NCBI GenBank assembly: GCA_015680685.1
Contig: MNCI01015910.1
Location: forward strand, 972,449 to 1,036,448
Direction: 5' to 3'
DNA length: 64,000 nucleotides
From: Gnetum montanum
Lineage: Eukaryota; Streptophyta; Gnetopsida; Gnetales; Gnetaceae
How positions within the stretch are numbered: position 1 is the first letter of the stretch; every line of letters starts with the position of its first letter. Shown here one piece after another: positions 25,553 through 37,620 of this stretch. The notes beneath the pieces are model-generated. The model did not search any database. It had not been told where the DNA came from and saw nothing but the letters and a program-made list of their open reading frames with translations. The translations under genes and the position numbers were made by a program.

Positions 25553-27723
25553 ATGAACGAAATGTTGTCTGCACCGCTAGTTTTAGCAAGCTCACACGGT
25601 GAAATTATTAGACAACTTGATCCCGCACTAATAGAAACTAACCTAGCCCTTAATGACGCAATCATAGCCATGTCGGAAACATCTCTAGACTGGCTAGAGC
25701 AATCGACGCGCACACTAGATCTGGAAGCTAGGGATGTAACCGAAGATCCACTCAACGAGGTCTCGGTGGTTACGCATAGGGGTGAGGCTAAAACTCTCAA
25801 GGTTAGTTTTCTATTGGGCCAAAAGACACATGATGACATAAAACAAGTTCTTCAGAATAATAGCATGGTGTTTGCATGGTCATATGAGGATATGCCGGGA
25901 CTAGACCCAAAGTTAATTCAACACAACATCATCCTAGATCCCCATATCAAAGCCGTCAGACAGAAAGCATGAAAGATCAGGCCAGAAGTCATGCTAGCAG
26001 TACGTGATGAAATCACTAAGTTGTACCAGGCTAGTTTTATTCACGCAGTTAATTACTCAGAGTGGGTATCTAACATTGTAGTGGTTCCTAAAAAGATCGG
26101 AGGCATACGCATCTGCATAGACTTCGGGACTTGAACAAGGCTACAATCAAAGATAACTTCCCATTGCCGAGTATCGATCAATCGGTGGATACAACCGCTG
26201 GGCATGTGCTTTTGTCCTTCATGGATGGCTTCTCGGGCTACAATCAAATACGCATTAACCTAGAGCACCAGCTAACAACGACATTTATGACACCCTGGGG
26301 GACCTTTTGCTACACCATGATGCCTTTTGGCTTAAAAAATGCTGGAGCAACATATCAACAAGCTATGACGTACATCTTTAGCGATTACCTCCTAGGGAGA
26401 TTGAATGATTATGTCGACGATATAGCTATTAAGTCTATAAAGTCAGACGATCTGGAGTTAGTCCTCAAAAGATGTTCTAAGTATGACCTCCAACTTAACC
26501 TAAAAAAGTGTGTGTTTGGAGTCAAAATTGGACGCATGCTGGGTTTTGTGGTATCGGAAGCTGGCATACGCGTAGACCCTGACAAATTCAAAGCCATTGT
26601 TGAGTTGGCACCCCCTACAAGTCTTAAGCAATTACGCGGATTACAAGGGAGGTTACAGTTTATCAGGCGGTTCATCTCGAGATTAACCAACAAGTTACAC
26701 CCTATGCAACATTTGCTTAAAAAGGGGGTTAATTTCAAATGGACGGACGATTGTCAGTGTGCGTTCGACAGCTTGAAGCAGGAGCTTCAATGCTTGCCAA
26801 CATTTTTCCCACCGCAAAGGGATCAACCATTCTATATCTATCTCGCAACTTCAGACGTAGCCTTAGTAGCGTTACTCTGTCAAAAGAGGGATGATGGGTT
26901 GGAAGTACACATCTACTACTTGAGTCACACTCTATGTGCGTATGAAACGAGGTACAACGAAGTAGAGTGTAACTACTTAGCGTTAGTATTTACGCTCAAG
27001 AAATGCAGACATTATCTTTTCCGTAGCCAAGTTAACATGATCTGTAAAAATAATATCCTTAGGGCCATTACGCATAACTTATACGAAAGTAGCAAAATAG
27101 CTCGTTGGAAGGCTATCATGGCAGAATTCGATCTGCATTACATTGGCCAATCTTCTATGAAGGGCCAAGCAATAGCCGACCAATTAGTAACATCTCCTAT
27201 TGACAGTCAGGCAACCATAGAGCCTGAATTTCCAGACGAATATGTACATAGTGTAAGCCCTGTCTTAACAGGCCCCGAAGCCACGTTGTATTTCGACGGA
27301 GCTTCAACCGCTAGAGGTGGCAGTGCTACCACCGTTATTACGCTATCACCTGAGGATGTGTGTCTTCACGCATATTTCTTGACCTTCCCCTGTACGAACA
27401 ATATGGCAGAGTATGAGAGGCTCCTCAAGGGATTACTAGCTGTAAGAAAACTCGATGTTCGACACTTGGCAATTAGGGGTGATTCGATGCTTGTCATCAA
27501 TCAGATCACAGGAGTCTACGCCTGCAAAGCTATACATTTGCAATCCTACTGCGATATGGCTAAAGATCTCCTGAAGCAATTCACGACCATCGATGCCCAA
27601 CACGTGCCACGAAATGATAACACACTGGCCGATGCACTGGCTACGCTGGCTTTAAACGTGCCATCATATCTATTCGACACTTGTCCTGCTTTAATAACAG
27701 ATTGTACAGGTCCTATTGTTTAG
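25553..27723 (+). pseudogene. pol: Tat-1 reverse transcriptase and dual RNase H
   Basis: The N-terminal pol part is 25553-25972. RT spans about 25980-26700, with DNFPLPSID, MDGFSGYNQI, TPWGTFCYTMMPFGLKNAGA and the active site YVDD (26410-26421). The first RNase H (about 26820-27130) has lost its usual DAS start (it reads YLATSDVAL). A second, archaeal-type RNase H (about 27280-27650) keeps YFDGAS, NMAEYE, GDSMLVINQ and NTLADALA, so all four acidic sites are visible. Dual RNase H is typical of Tat elements. Damage: TGA at 25970 (CGA decay), a one-base loss near 26125 in a C/G stretch, and TAG at 27721. Confidence 0.92.
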
Positions 27724-27726
27724 ACG

Positions 27727-29007
27727 ATGCAAATATCTTCTCTTCTCAAAGAAAGCACGCCAGAATGGTATGACAACATTAAAACTTACCTCTTGCAAGG
27801 CGAGCCACCACACGAATTGACACACGCACGGAAAGATGCAATCCACAAGCGAGCTAGGCAGTACGTAATCATAGGAGACAGTACTCTCTGTAGACGCTCT
27901 TTTGATGGTGTGCTGCTTACTTGCGTTAATGAAGACCAAGCACAGCGTATCGTTGGTGAGGTTGACGAGGGATTATGTGGAGGAAACGTAGCACCATGGG
28001 CTATGGCTTCAAAAATTCGCCGCTTAGGGTACTACTGGCCACGCATGGAAAAATATTGCCTGACAAAGGTTAAAAATTGTGACACGTGTCAGCGTCATGC
28101 AAATCTTATACACGTGTCACCTACAGAGTTACATACGACTCAAATAACATGGCCGTTTCAACGATGGGGACTAGACATCATAGGTCCCATCACACCAAAA
28201 TCTTCCGCAGGTCATAGTTTCATAATTACCACTACTGAGTATTTCACAAAGTGGGTAGAAGCTATTCCTCTACAGAAAATCACATCTCAATAGATTTGCC
28301 ATTTCATCTTAGACAACATTGTAACCAGATTTGGTCTCCCGATGACTATCGTGACCGATAATGGACCGCAGTTTAGTAGTACGGAAACCAAATCCTTCTG
28401 TGATAGCCTTGGCATTAAACAATCTTTTTCCTCGCCCTACTACCCGCAAGCGAATGGTCAAGCTGAAGCAACAAACAAGGTCATCATCAATCTGCTCAAG
28501 AAAATGGTCAACAGCAACAAGAGGCAGTGGCACAAAAAAATCCTCTATGTGCTATGGGCGTATTGTACTACATGTAGGACGGCTACAGAGAGTACACCCT
28601 ATAGCCTAGTCTACGGATCTGAAGCAGTGCTGCCCCTCGAGTTGCAGATTCCTTCTCTGACAATGGTCCTCTCCACGATTATAAATGAGGCTCAACACAC
28701 TAAGTCTCGGATCATGGATTTGGACTCAGTAGAAGAGAAGTGAATACAGACGCTTGATACGATCAAAAAGTATCAAGACAGGCAGAGGCAAAAGCATTGT
28801 CACAATCTTCGGCAGCGTCTGATCAAGAAAGGAGATTTAGTTCTCAAGGCCGTTTGCGAACTAGTAGGCAAATTCTCTGCAAACTAGGAGGACCCTTTCT
28901 TAGTGATTGATGCGTATAGCAATGGAGCATTCAAGTTAGCGGATGTCGATGGCAACGAGTTACCAAACCCTGTCAATCATATATATCTGAAGCAGTACTA
29001 CATATAG
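27727..29007 (+). pseudogene. Tat-1 integrase
   Basis: Same frame as RT. The zinc-binding region ends in CDTCQRHAN. The catalytic core keeps the DDE acids: WGLDIIGP, TDNGPQFSS, and the Glu in NGQAEATNK. The C-terminal part ends HIYLKQYYI with stop TAG 29005-29007. It inserts the cDNA and makes the 5-bp target duplication seen at the borders. Internal stops at 28291, 28741 and 28888 (the last from TGG) break it. No chromodomain is seen, as expected for Tat. Confidence 0.92.
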
Positions 29008-29034
29008 TTGCATCTCCAGTGTGAATATCAGGTA

Positions 29035-29490
29035 TGGCCACAATCATCCGCTACGATGCTGAACTGGCAACAAATGTCCGCTATGACGTAAAACTGGCAT
29101 GCCCTTCACGCATCCGCCACGACGCTAAACTGGTACTGATCGTCCGCCACGACGTAAAACTAGCAAGTTGTAACTGTCCGCTACGACGTAAAATTGGCAA
29201 TGTTGTATAGGTCCACCAAGATGAAAAAATGGCATCTTTTGCATGCGTCCGCCATGACGCTAAACTGGCACCGGCTGTCCGTCATGACATAAAACTGGCA
29301 AAGGTAAGCAACCGTCTGCTGAGACGTAAAATCAGCACAGAATTGTCCCTGGGTCATGACACAAAAATGACACCTACAACGTGGTCTGCTGAGACCATAA
29401 CTCAGCTTCGCCACCGTCCGCTACGATGTAAAACTAGCATTGCTCTGTCCACCCAGACTTTAAACTGGGACCATGGTCTGCGGAGACTTA
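29035..29490 (+). repeat. Tandem repeats in Tat-1 3' UTR
   Basis: About 14 diverged copies of a unit with core GTCCGC(T/C)A(C/T)GACGTAAAACTGGCA, spaced 25-50 bp, begin right after the integrase stop. The core is related to the 20.66-20.79 kb units. Hypervariable tandem repeats in the 3' UTR are known for Tat/Ogre elements and can seed satellites. Confidence 0.85.
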
Positions 29491-30692
29491 AAAACAGCAA
29501 CGACAGTCTACCAAGACTTAAAACTGGGACGCATAAGCTACCATCATGCATGTCAAGCGAACGTGATTCTCTCTGTGCAGCTGCAAGACAAACGGGGTGG
29601 GACGCTGAGACAGCCCCAACATCACTACCTTACCCACATTCTACTGATCCCTCGGATGTGCTGAAGGGCATACTACTGACCCCTCGGAGATACCGTCACC
29701 GTGCCTATTCCAGCGGTGGTACCTCTGAGAGGTTAGTTTTGCCGCCCAGAGCCCCAAAGGCATTCTCATCAATTACGGCTTTGGGGATATCCGCTCATCA
29801 TCGCTATTAGGCCCTAGCTTCACAGATTCATCTAGATGGTCCCTTACATAACTAGTCAGGTGCGCCGAGTCTGATGTTCTTTGGTGGCGATATGTTGGGC
29901 TGAGCGTCAAGGTTGAAGACTCAGGCCTCGGGCTACAGTTCTTCCTTCACGGCCCGTTCACTTTATCTTGCCTCCAATAGCACTTGTTTCAACAACCTCA
30001 CCCGCGATGCGCATGGACAATGGTATCCTCTTTTTCCTTCTTTGGTTGCAGGTTACTTGTTGCGAAGATGTCGTTCGAAGGTGCATTCATTCGAGTGGTG
30101 TAATATCGATAGCGTTTTGAGATAACTGCTTAAGTTGGCCTGTCTACTTGGAGGGTGCATCCTTGTATTCCTCATAATCCTACCCTTAACCCCTATCATT
30201 ACTCCTAACTATCCCATCCACTTCCCGTACACAAGATGTACATACGCAGCACACGCTTTTCGCATTCACATTACAATCAAGTCCATAAGCTGGCGTGACG
30301 CAATTCGCCTAATGGACACTCAAAAAAAAATGGGGTCGGCAAAATGGGTGAAACACATCTCACCTAGGCCGTGCAGACACAACACAATTTGTCTATGCAG
30401 CCCCTTCATCTACAAAATGACGGCATAACTTCATGCAAACACAATTGCAGAAGAAAGCCTATTTGCGTATGCGTGAAAATGCTATCCCCACCACATTTGT
30501 GTCTTCCCCGAACCTGTTTCCTCCCATACCAGTCTATCCCCGAATTTCCTTATCTTTGCACCTCTACGTTGATAGGATTATACTTGAGTATCTGTTGATG
30601 GACGTTGATGGTACTTTCATCAGTCCGGTGTTTCGTATTCTTTGTTGACATCTTTCGGGCAAGCCCTCTATTCGTCAACAAAGAGGAGCCAT
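29491..30692 (+). other. Tat-1 3' UTR and polypurine tract
   Basis: No conserved coding trace. The purine run AAAGAGGAG (30680-30688) lies four bases from the LTR and is the likely polypurine tract priming plus-strand synthesis. Confidence 0.6.
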
Positions 30693-32253
30693 TGAAACAC
30701 TGTAGAAATCGCAAATCGGCCTAAGACGAAGATGCACAATTTGTGTGAAAGTTCACGGCAAAATTTCCAGAAGGCAGAACGAGGCAAAGTGAGGCGAAAT
30801 GGCGCCCAGCATCAAGTCTCCAAGTTCCTTACAGATTTCAAATTTCACTACGTTTTCTGTCTTTACGCTACATTATGCAACATAGCGTAATGATACATAG
30901 CGTAATTCTGTTTAACATAGTCTAACATCAGAAGGTAACTTACTTTAGCAGATTTGATGAAACTTAAAGCCTAAGCAGCGTAATATGCGACATCTCGCAC
31001 ATCCTGCTAAGTCTTTTGTCTAAGGTCGGATTTACGCTCTATTACGCAATGCAGCATAATGAGCTTTGCAAAGGTCAAAGAGAGTCCAGAGGAAGCGCAA
31101 CAGATCAACTCTTTTCTTTTTCTTATAGATTGATCACCTCATGCTCGTTACGCAACGCAGCGTACGTCAGCGTAATTCATCGCCAAGTTAATCATGGTTT
31201 ACGCTTTACTACGCTTGGCAGCGTGAACGAGCGTAAAGCAACTTGAGTCCATTACTTTTGTGCTTTATTACACTCTTGCACGCGACACAATGCGTGTAAG
31301 CGTAATGTAGCCCAAAATCAACTGAGACATGCCCGATCCACATTTTTTATTCATACACACAATACGTAGGTGCGTGTATTGTGCGTAGTCATGAATTTCA
31401 ACACAAGGATGGTCAAGTCAATGATCTTCTGAAAGGTTTGAAACATGTGTCATCACAGCCATGCCTTCTCCACATATTGTCAGACTTATAAATACCTCAG
31501 TTGGAAAGAAGACACGAGAGGAACAGAAAAAAAGAGGGCAGCACTCTTGGCAATCTTTTGGGTAGCACTATCTTTTAACAGAGACAGGAAACATTTTGCT
31601 TGAGCATTGGCAGCAGGAGCGATTGGCCCTTTGTCGAAGACACAACTTTCTCCATTGGTGATCATTGGAAGTTCCGAGAAGAGACTACCCAAGGCAAAAG
31701 GAGCAGATCAGAGATTGAGAGATCATCTGGTGTGGCTTGTGAGTTCTATTGATTAGAAGCAGTTGATCGATAGACATCAGAGCTTGACCTTCCTTGCATC
31801 CCATCTTTGGCATACGGGGTAGATCGGACTCCATTCTGTACTTCTTCTTGGACATTTTTCTTGTTATTTTGTGTTTGTTTCGCACAGGATAATCGGGGTC
31901 TCCCCAGTGTAACTTGGTATACAAAACACTCATTTTTTCGGGTCAAAGCATAGATCTTGAAATCACACATTTCTCTCGTGTATGATTCCTTTTGTCGTGA
32001 TAACGTTGTCATTATTACAATTTATCTACATCGTTTTTCTCTCATTTCGTGGCTCATCGAATCAAATCGTTCCACGAAATATTCATAATCTCCATCGATT
32101 TACTGATTTAGTAAGTCCCTGTCTGATCGACAAGACCGTTCAGGGCACTGCGGATTCGTTTTCTCCAGCACAGCCCTCACACGAATCCGTGGTTAAGACT
32201 ATGTACGCGGATTTTGTTTGGTATTCCAATTGTCGACATTTTTCGGCGTTACA
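30693..32253 (+). repeat. Tat-1 3' LTR
   Basis: It starts TGAAACACTGTAG, ends GGCGTTACA, and has the same length as the 5' LTR. TATA box TATAAATA is intact. The U3 hexamer array is partly mutated. Confidence 0.95.
31487..31494 (+). promoter_or_regulatory. TATA box of Tat-1 3' LTR
   Basis: TATAAATA in the context ACTTATAAATACCTCAG. It is the better of the two LTR boxes and could drive outward transcription into Tat-3 and Tat-2 DNA. Confidence 0.7.
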
Positions 32254-32258
32254 GGTTG
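32254..32258. repeat. Target-site duplication of Tat-1, right copy (GGTTG)
   Basis: Matches 14822-14826 exactly. Confidence 0.95.
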
Positions 32259-32795
32259 AACCTAAAAATAGGTGCCAATAGTGGCATTCCATCATGCTTG
32301 ATGTGGTTGTCATCCAAACCTTGAAACATGTTTGCAAATGTGAACATGTTGTTCACATACTCCTTGTCACTAGCCTTCTTAGGTTTTGTGGCACGACATG
32401 CCATGATGCCATAGGAGATTATGAGTCCTATGAAAATAGGATGAATGAGATTCTAATTGGGCATGATGGAGCTCTATGGACTTGCATATTTCATGATCAA
32501 CTTTAGGCTCTACTTCTATAGAACTGAGATCTTAGCCATGGCTATAGCCAAAAACATGTCTTTGAGGATCATCCCTGAAATCTTGAGTTTTTCATTGCTA
32601 GTATAGATCTTGTGTTGGTGTTTTTGTAGTATTTTGTCCTTATCTAATAACTTCTATTTCTACATAACATTTATCATTAGTTCCAATGTCTTCACTTGTG
32701 CCGATGGTAGTCAATTCTGATAGGGAAGCTTATGTTTTTCCAAAAAGTTGAACAACAAGGTGTAAAATTTGGTCAATTTCAACAAAAATACCTAT
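32259..32795 (-). repeat. Tat-3 3' LTR, part 2 of 3
   Basis: Aligns with about 57480-58000 of the right LTR, for example CATCATGCTTGATGTGGTTG against CATCATGCTTGACGTGGTTG. It breaks off at 32795, where Tat-2 is inserted, and resumes at 54258. It is heavily decayed, with CpG lost against the right copy. Confidence 0.85.
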
Positions 32796-34259
32796 TGCAA
32801 GTGAAAAACTCAATTGTTTGAAAAATCAAATATCCTTAGTGCAATAGTTTTTCAAGCCATGAATCCCTAGGGCCTCCATAGAAAAAATGGGATTTAGGGC
32901 ACCCTGGCTGGTCCAACAAATCAACCAGGAACTTACGGAATGTAAAGCTTGGTGAAAAAAATGCAAAATTAATAGTAGATCTGAATAATGCATAGATAAT
33001 AAACAAGTGTATTTTGTACAAAAATCCCAAAACTTAAAATTTTATTAAGAGAAAAAATAAATAATAAGTTAGAGAAAATGTGTACAAATGGTGCCTAAAT
33101 GAGCAGCCAATGGGGGTTCAATAGTGTAGAAGTTCAAAGCCCATTGAAGTCGATGTAATCTGCTCCATGATCTGGATGCTAAGGTACTCCTGATGCTTTT
33201 GAATCTTCCTCAACTACAACCTTAGATCTACAATGTTGGTTATGGTAGAGGTTCATAAGTGTGAAAAAACTAAGATACCAAAATTCTCCATGCTAGGAGT
33301 TGGGAATCCCATGAGTGCAATGTGGAGTTTGGAAATTCATAAACCCCAAAGGTGGTTATGAGGCCACAAGGTCACAAGGTGTCTACATAAGTGTGGAAAC
33401 TTGTAAAAACTCTCAATTGCTTAGGAATGCCCAAGTGTAGAATTGTGAACAATTTTATGTGCAAAAGTATGTGTATGCCAATATTTTCTAAACTGTGTAA
33501 AATTGTTAAATCTATAAATGGTGTTTGAGGTTGGCTTTTAAAGGTTCTTTAGGCTATGAATGAGGTTGCAGAATGACTACCAAATTTAAATGAGATGGAT
33601 GCCCAAATTTTGGAGGTTACTATATACGGTAAGTTCTTCCCCCCATGGCCATTCTATTTACTATAAATAGTAACTAGGGCACACCTTCCACACTGGAGAT
33701 GAATTCTCCATGCTAAGCTCTCCACCATGCTTTTTGAATTGGCTGGTCAATGTTGAAGTGCATGAAGTGTTGAAATCTAGCTATTGTGGCTTCTATGTTG
33801 GGGAATGAAATTTTTCAATGCTAGGNNNNNNNNNNNNNNNNNNNNNNNNNNNNNNNNNNNNNNNNNNNNNNNNNNNNNNNNNNNNNNNNNNNNNNNNNNN
33901 NNNNNNNNNNNNNNNNNNNNNNNNNNNNNNNNNNNNNNNNNNNNNNNNNNNNNNNNNNNNNNNNNNNNNNNNNNNNNNNNNNNNNNNNNNNNNNNNNNNN
34001 NNNNNNNNNNNNNNNNNNNNNNNNNNNNNNNNNNNNNNCAACAAGCAAAAATATAGATACTAGGTAACTTTTTTCATCTTTAGAATGAGGCTTTGACCAC
34101 TTATGAGGAAAATTTTAGTCTCAAAAGTGTAAAGTATGTGAGATTGTCCACTGTGGATTACAATCTTCACATTTACAATGATGTTTTGCCTTGGGTTTTA
34201 TGGGGAAAAAGCTACATGATGAAAATTGGCTATAAGATGCAAATTTTTATGGTGTTTCA
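32796..34259 (-). repeat. Tat-2 3' LTR with assembly gap
   Basis: Matches the right LTR from about 33112 onward, for example CTCCTGATGCTTTTGAA and ACCTTCCTCAACTACAAC-like stretches, to the terminal GGTGTTTCA. The first 300 bp (32800-33110) lack a counterpart in the other LTR. Confidence 0.8.
33826..34038. other. Assembly gap (213 N)
   Basis: A run of N inside the Tat-2 3' LTR. The matching part of the 5' LTR (about 53766-54040) holds G and C homopolymers able to pair with each other, a likely cause of the gap. Confidence 1.
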
Positions 34260-34384
34260 ATGGCCCTCTTTTTTGGTGTCTAGAAGATTGACTCGAGAGG
34301 CACCGATAAAGAATACAAAACACCACTATATATTATAACACTACAATGCATATAGGCAACATGAGAATTAGGCTATCTAGGTTA

Positions 34385-34475
34385 CCAAAGTTGCTAGTTT
34401 AAGGCCATGGTGGATCATGGTACTAGTTTTAAGGCCCTAGTAGGCCATGGTGCCCATTTAAGGTCATAGCAGAGC
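34385..34475 (-). repeat. Tandem repeats after Tat-2 integrase
   Basis: About three units of the type CTAGTTTAAGGCCATGGTGG, which is the reverse-complement form of the Tat-1 3' UTR and spacer repeats. The position after integrase matches Tat-1. Confidence 0.7.
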
Positions 34476-34506
34476 ATTGAAAGAAAGCTCACTTGTTAAT
34501 GATTGT

Positions 34507-37500
34507 CAACTACATGTAGTATGACTTTAGATAGGAATGATTGACTATATTGGTTAGCTCATTCCCATCCATGTTAACTATTTTGAACGCTCCATTTCCA
34601 TAGGCTTTGGTGACAAGGAAGAGCCCTTCCCAGTTTGTTGTGAATTTATTTGTGTGCTCATGGACAATATTTAGGACTAGGTTAGCCTCCTTGATCTTAT
34701 GCATGTTCAAGTTATGATGATGCTACTAATTTTTCCTCTCTTGATAGTGCTCGATGTGAGTAAGCACTTGCATACACTACTCCTTTATTGAATATAAGGC
34801 TACCATTTACAACTCCTTATTATGCTCATTGTTGGTGAAGTTGGTCAAGGCTACTTGGAGCGATGGCACCTATAATTCAAAAGGTAAAATAGCTTCAAAA
34901 CCATAAACCAAGCTATAAGGGATCATACCAATTATTGTGCAATAGGTTGTTCTATATGCCCATAGTGCATGGAGAAGTTGCTCATGCCACTTGTGTTTGC
35001 TATTATTTAGAGTCTTTTGAGTAAGTTGATGATGGCCTTATTGCTTGATTCTGCTTGTCCATTAGCTTGTGGCTAATGGGGTGATGAGAAAGAATCCTTG
35101 AAATCTAGGTTGTGATAGAAATATTTCATTTCATGGCTACTAAATTGTGGTCCATTATTTGTAACTATGGTCATGGGTATGCCAAAATAGGCTACGATGT
35201 TATCTAGGATGAATTTGCAAACTTGTTTAGATGTAGTCTTCCTTAGGGGAATAGCCTCAAACCACCTTGTAAAGTATTCAATTATAGTGATGATGAAGTT
35301 ATGCCTTGTGAAAGACTTAGGTGTTAGGTGTTATGGATCCAATGATATCCAACCCCCATCATTGAAATGGCCATGTTATCTGAGTGGTATGTAATTCAAT
35401 TAGTGATACATGTATAAGGTTGCTATATTGTTGGCATGTGTTACATCTCTTAACCTTTTGTAGGTAGACATTTTTCATATGGGACCATTAGTAGCATAAT
35501 CATCTAATCTTAGTGGTCATAGCTCTAGGTCCTATATGTCCTCCACAAATACCCTTGTGAATGTTTTCTAGGACTATTTTGGCTTTGGTTTTACCTAAGC
35601 ACTTTAGGAGTATGCCATCATAGGATCATTGACATAATGTGTTATCAAATATGATGACATACTACTTCGATTGCTTATGTACAATTTCCTTTTGAATAGT
35701 AGTCAAGCCTTGTGAGGATTCACCAGGCATTAGTTAAAATTTGATATCATCATACCGCTCCTTGGAAGGAGTAGTATGAACAATGGCTATGAAGGTATCC
35801 TTAGTGTTCTATGTGATAGGAGTAGCATAGTCCATAGTTAAGGTGGACAACTTGCTAAACACATCTAGTGTCACGCTAAGGGCTAATGTTGCAATTGCAT
35901 CAACTATAGCATTTTTTTGAGGTATGTGTTGGATATCAGCATTTGTGAATTGTTGTAATAACTGCTTTGGTAGGTCATGGTATGGTTGTAAGCATTTAGC
36001 TTTGCATGCATAAACTTCGGTTACTTGGTTAACCTTGAGTTGTAAATCATTTTTTATTGCTAAGTGTCTAATTCCTAGGTCATGAGACACCATTATCCCT
36101 TTGATCAAACCTTCATACTCCACTATGTTGTTGGTACATGGGAACCCAAAACAATAGGAATATGATTAGATCTCATCAAATGGAAATGTTACAATGGTAG
36201 CAGCACTAGCCCCATGGGCCATTAAAGCTCTATTAAAGTGCATGAACACCTCATAACCCTTAGGTACTTGGGTAACTACATTAATATGTTCATTAAGAAA
36301 TTTAGGATCTATGGCTACTTGGTCATTGGTAGGTGAAACTATGAGTTGTACGACTATAGCTTGACCTTTCATTAAGGATTAATAGATGTAATGGAGTCAA
36401 ACTCCACGGTTATGACTTTCCATTGGGCTATACGGCTACTTTTGTAGATATTGTTCATTATGGCTTTAAGTATGTTGTCATTACAAATGATGTTGGCTTG
36501 GCTTTTGAAGAGGTAGTGTCTCTACTTCTTCAAAGAGAAGACTAGTGCTAGACAATACCTCACTTCAGTGTATTAGGTTTAATGGAAACTAATGTGTGGA
36601 TAAGGTAGTATACATGCATTTCTGCTCTATCATCACATTTCTAATAGAGTAGAGAGGTAATAGATGTATTAGATATGACAAGATAAATGTGAAAAGGATA
36701 GACTATTAGCAAATGTATCAACTCTTGCTTAAGGTATTCAAAGGCCTCTTGGCATTGAGCCGTCCACTCATAATGAACTCCTTTCTTAAGCAAGTGTTGC
36801 ATGGATTGTAACTTGTTTGTAATCCTAGCGATAAACCTATGAATAAACTATAATTTGCCCTATAATCCTTGAAGCTCCTTAAGATTGGTAGGTGTTGCTA
36901 ATTTTGATATGGCCTTAACCTTATCAAGATCAACATTTATCCCTGCTTTAGACACTACAAAGCTAAGCATCTTACCAATCTTGACATCAAAGTTGCACTT
37001 CTTAGGATTGAGCCTAAGCTCGCATTTGAGGCATCATTTAACCACAATATCTAGGTCATCAGCATGGTCATTGGCCATATTGGACTTAACGACTATGTCA
37101 TCTATGTAATAATTAAGTAAACCTATCATGTAATCGTTGAATATATAGGTCATGGCTCATTCATAGGTCACTTCGATGTTCTTAAGAGAAAATGACATCA
37201 TAGTATAGCAAAAGGTACCCCATGGGGTCATAAAGGTTATGTTAAGTTGGTGCTTTGGGTTAATCCTAATTTGGTTATATCTTGAGAATCCATCCATAAA
37301 GGAAAACAAGGCATGTCTAGTTGTAGTATCAATAAGTTGATCAATACTAGGAAAAGGAAAGTAATCTTTGATGGTTTCTTTATTTAGGTCATGAAAATTA
37401 ATGCAAATACAGATACTCCTAGATTTCCTAGGGAATACCACTATGTTGGATACCCATTCTATGTAATTGATAGTCCTAATGAAACCTGCTTGGTATAGCT

Positions 37501-37620
37501 TCAAGATTTCATCGTGAATTGACAAGGCGAAATCTAGTATAATCTTGTGCATGTTTTTGCTTAACTGGTGTAATGTTAGGATCCAATATGATGTTATTCT
37601 AGAATAGACATGGGTCTAGG
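34507..37620 (-). pseudogene. Tat-2 pol remnant: RT, RNase H pair, integrase
   Basis: From right to left on the minus strand: the pol N-terminal trace NNIILDPN (about 37600-37575); RT with ILKLYQAGFIRTINYIEWVS, DYFPFPSID, MDGFSRYNQI and TPWGTFCYTMM (37552-37157), then RNase H to about 36400; archaeal RNase H (36372-35809) with MEYEGLIKG, ALMAHGAS and the late trace IVDAIATLAL; integrase (about 35800-34510) with CNTCQ and the tail FKIVNMDGNELTNIVNHSYL matching Tat-1. Stops and frameshifts are common. Element B cuts it at 37620, inside the N-terminal pol part. Confidence 0.88.

Larger units (their letters stand above)
14827..32253 (+). mobile_element. Tat-1: full-length Tat-lineage Ty3/gypsy retrotransposon with antisense cargo gene
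   Basis: The element is 17,427 bp, with LTRs of exactly 1561 bp each (TG...CA) and a perfect 5-bp target duplication. Order: LTR, PBS, gag, protease, antisense spliced gene, RT, RNase H, second (archaeal-type) RNase H, integrase, tandem-repeat 3' UTR, polypurine tract, LTR. The second RNase H is a known mark of the Tat lineage, as are extra ORFs and long 3' UTRs. By eye the LTRs differ at roughly one base in twenty, so it is younger than its neighbours. It retains CpG sites, but each coding region has stops. It is inserted in the 3' LTR of Tat-3. Confidence 0.95.

Noticed and set aside
29035-29490. CRISPR-like array
   Set aside because: Units are diverged and directly repeated with irregular spacing in a retrotransposon 3' UTR, and no cas-like genes exist; the context is a eukaryotic nuclear genome.
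33784-34063. ORFs consisting mostly of X
   Set aside because: Artefact of the N gap.
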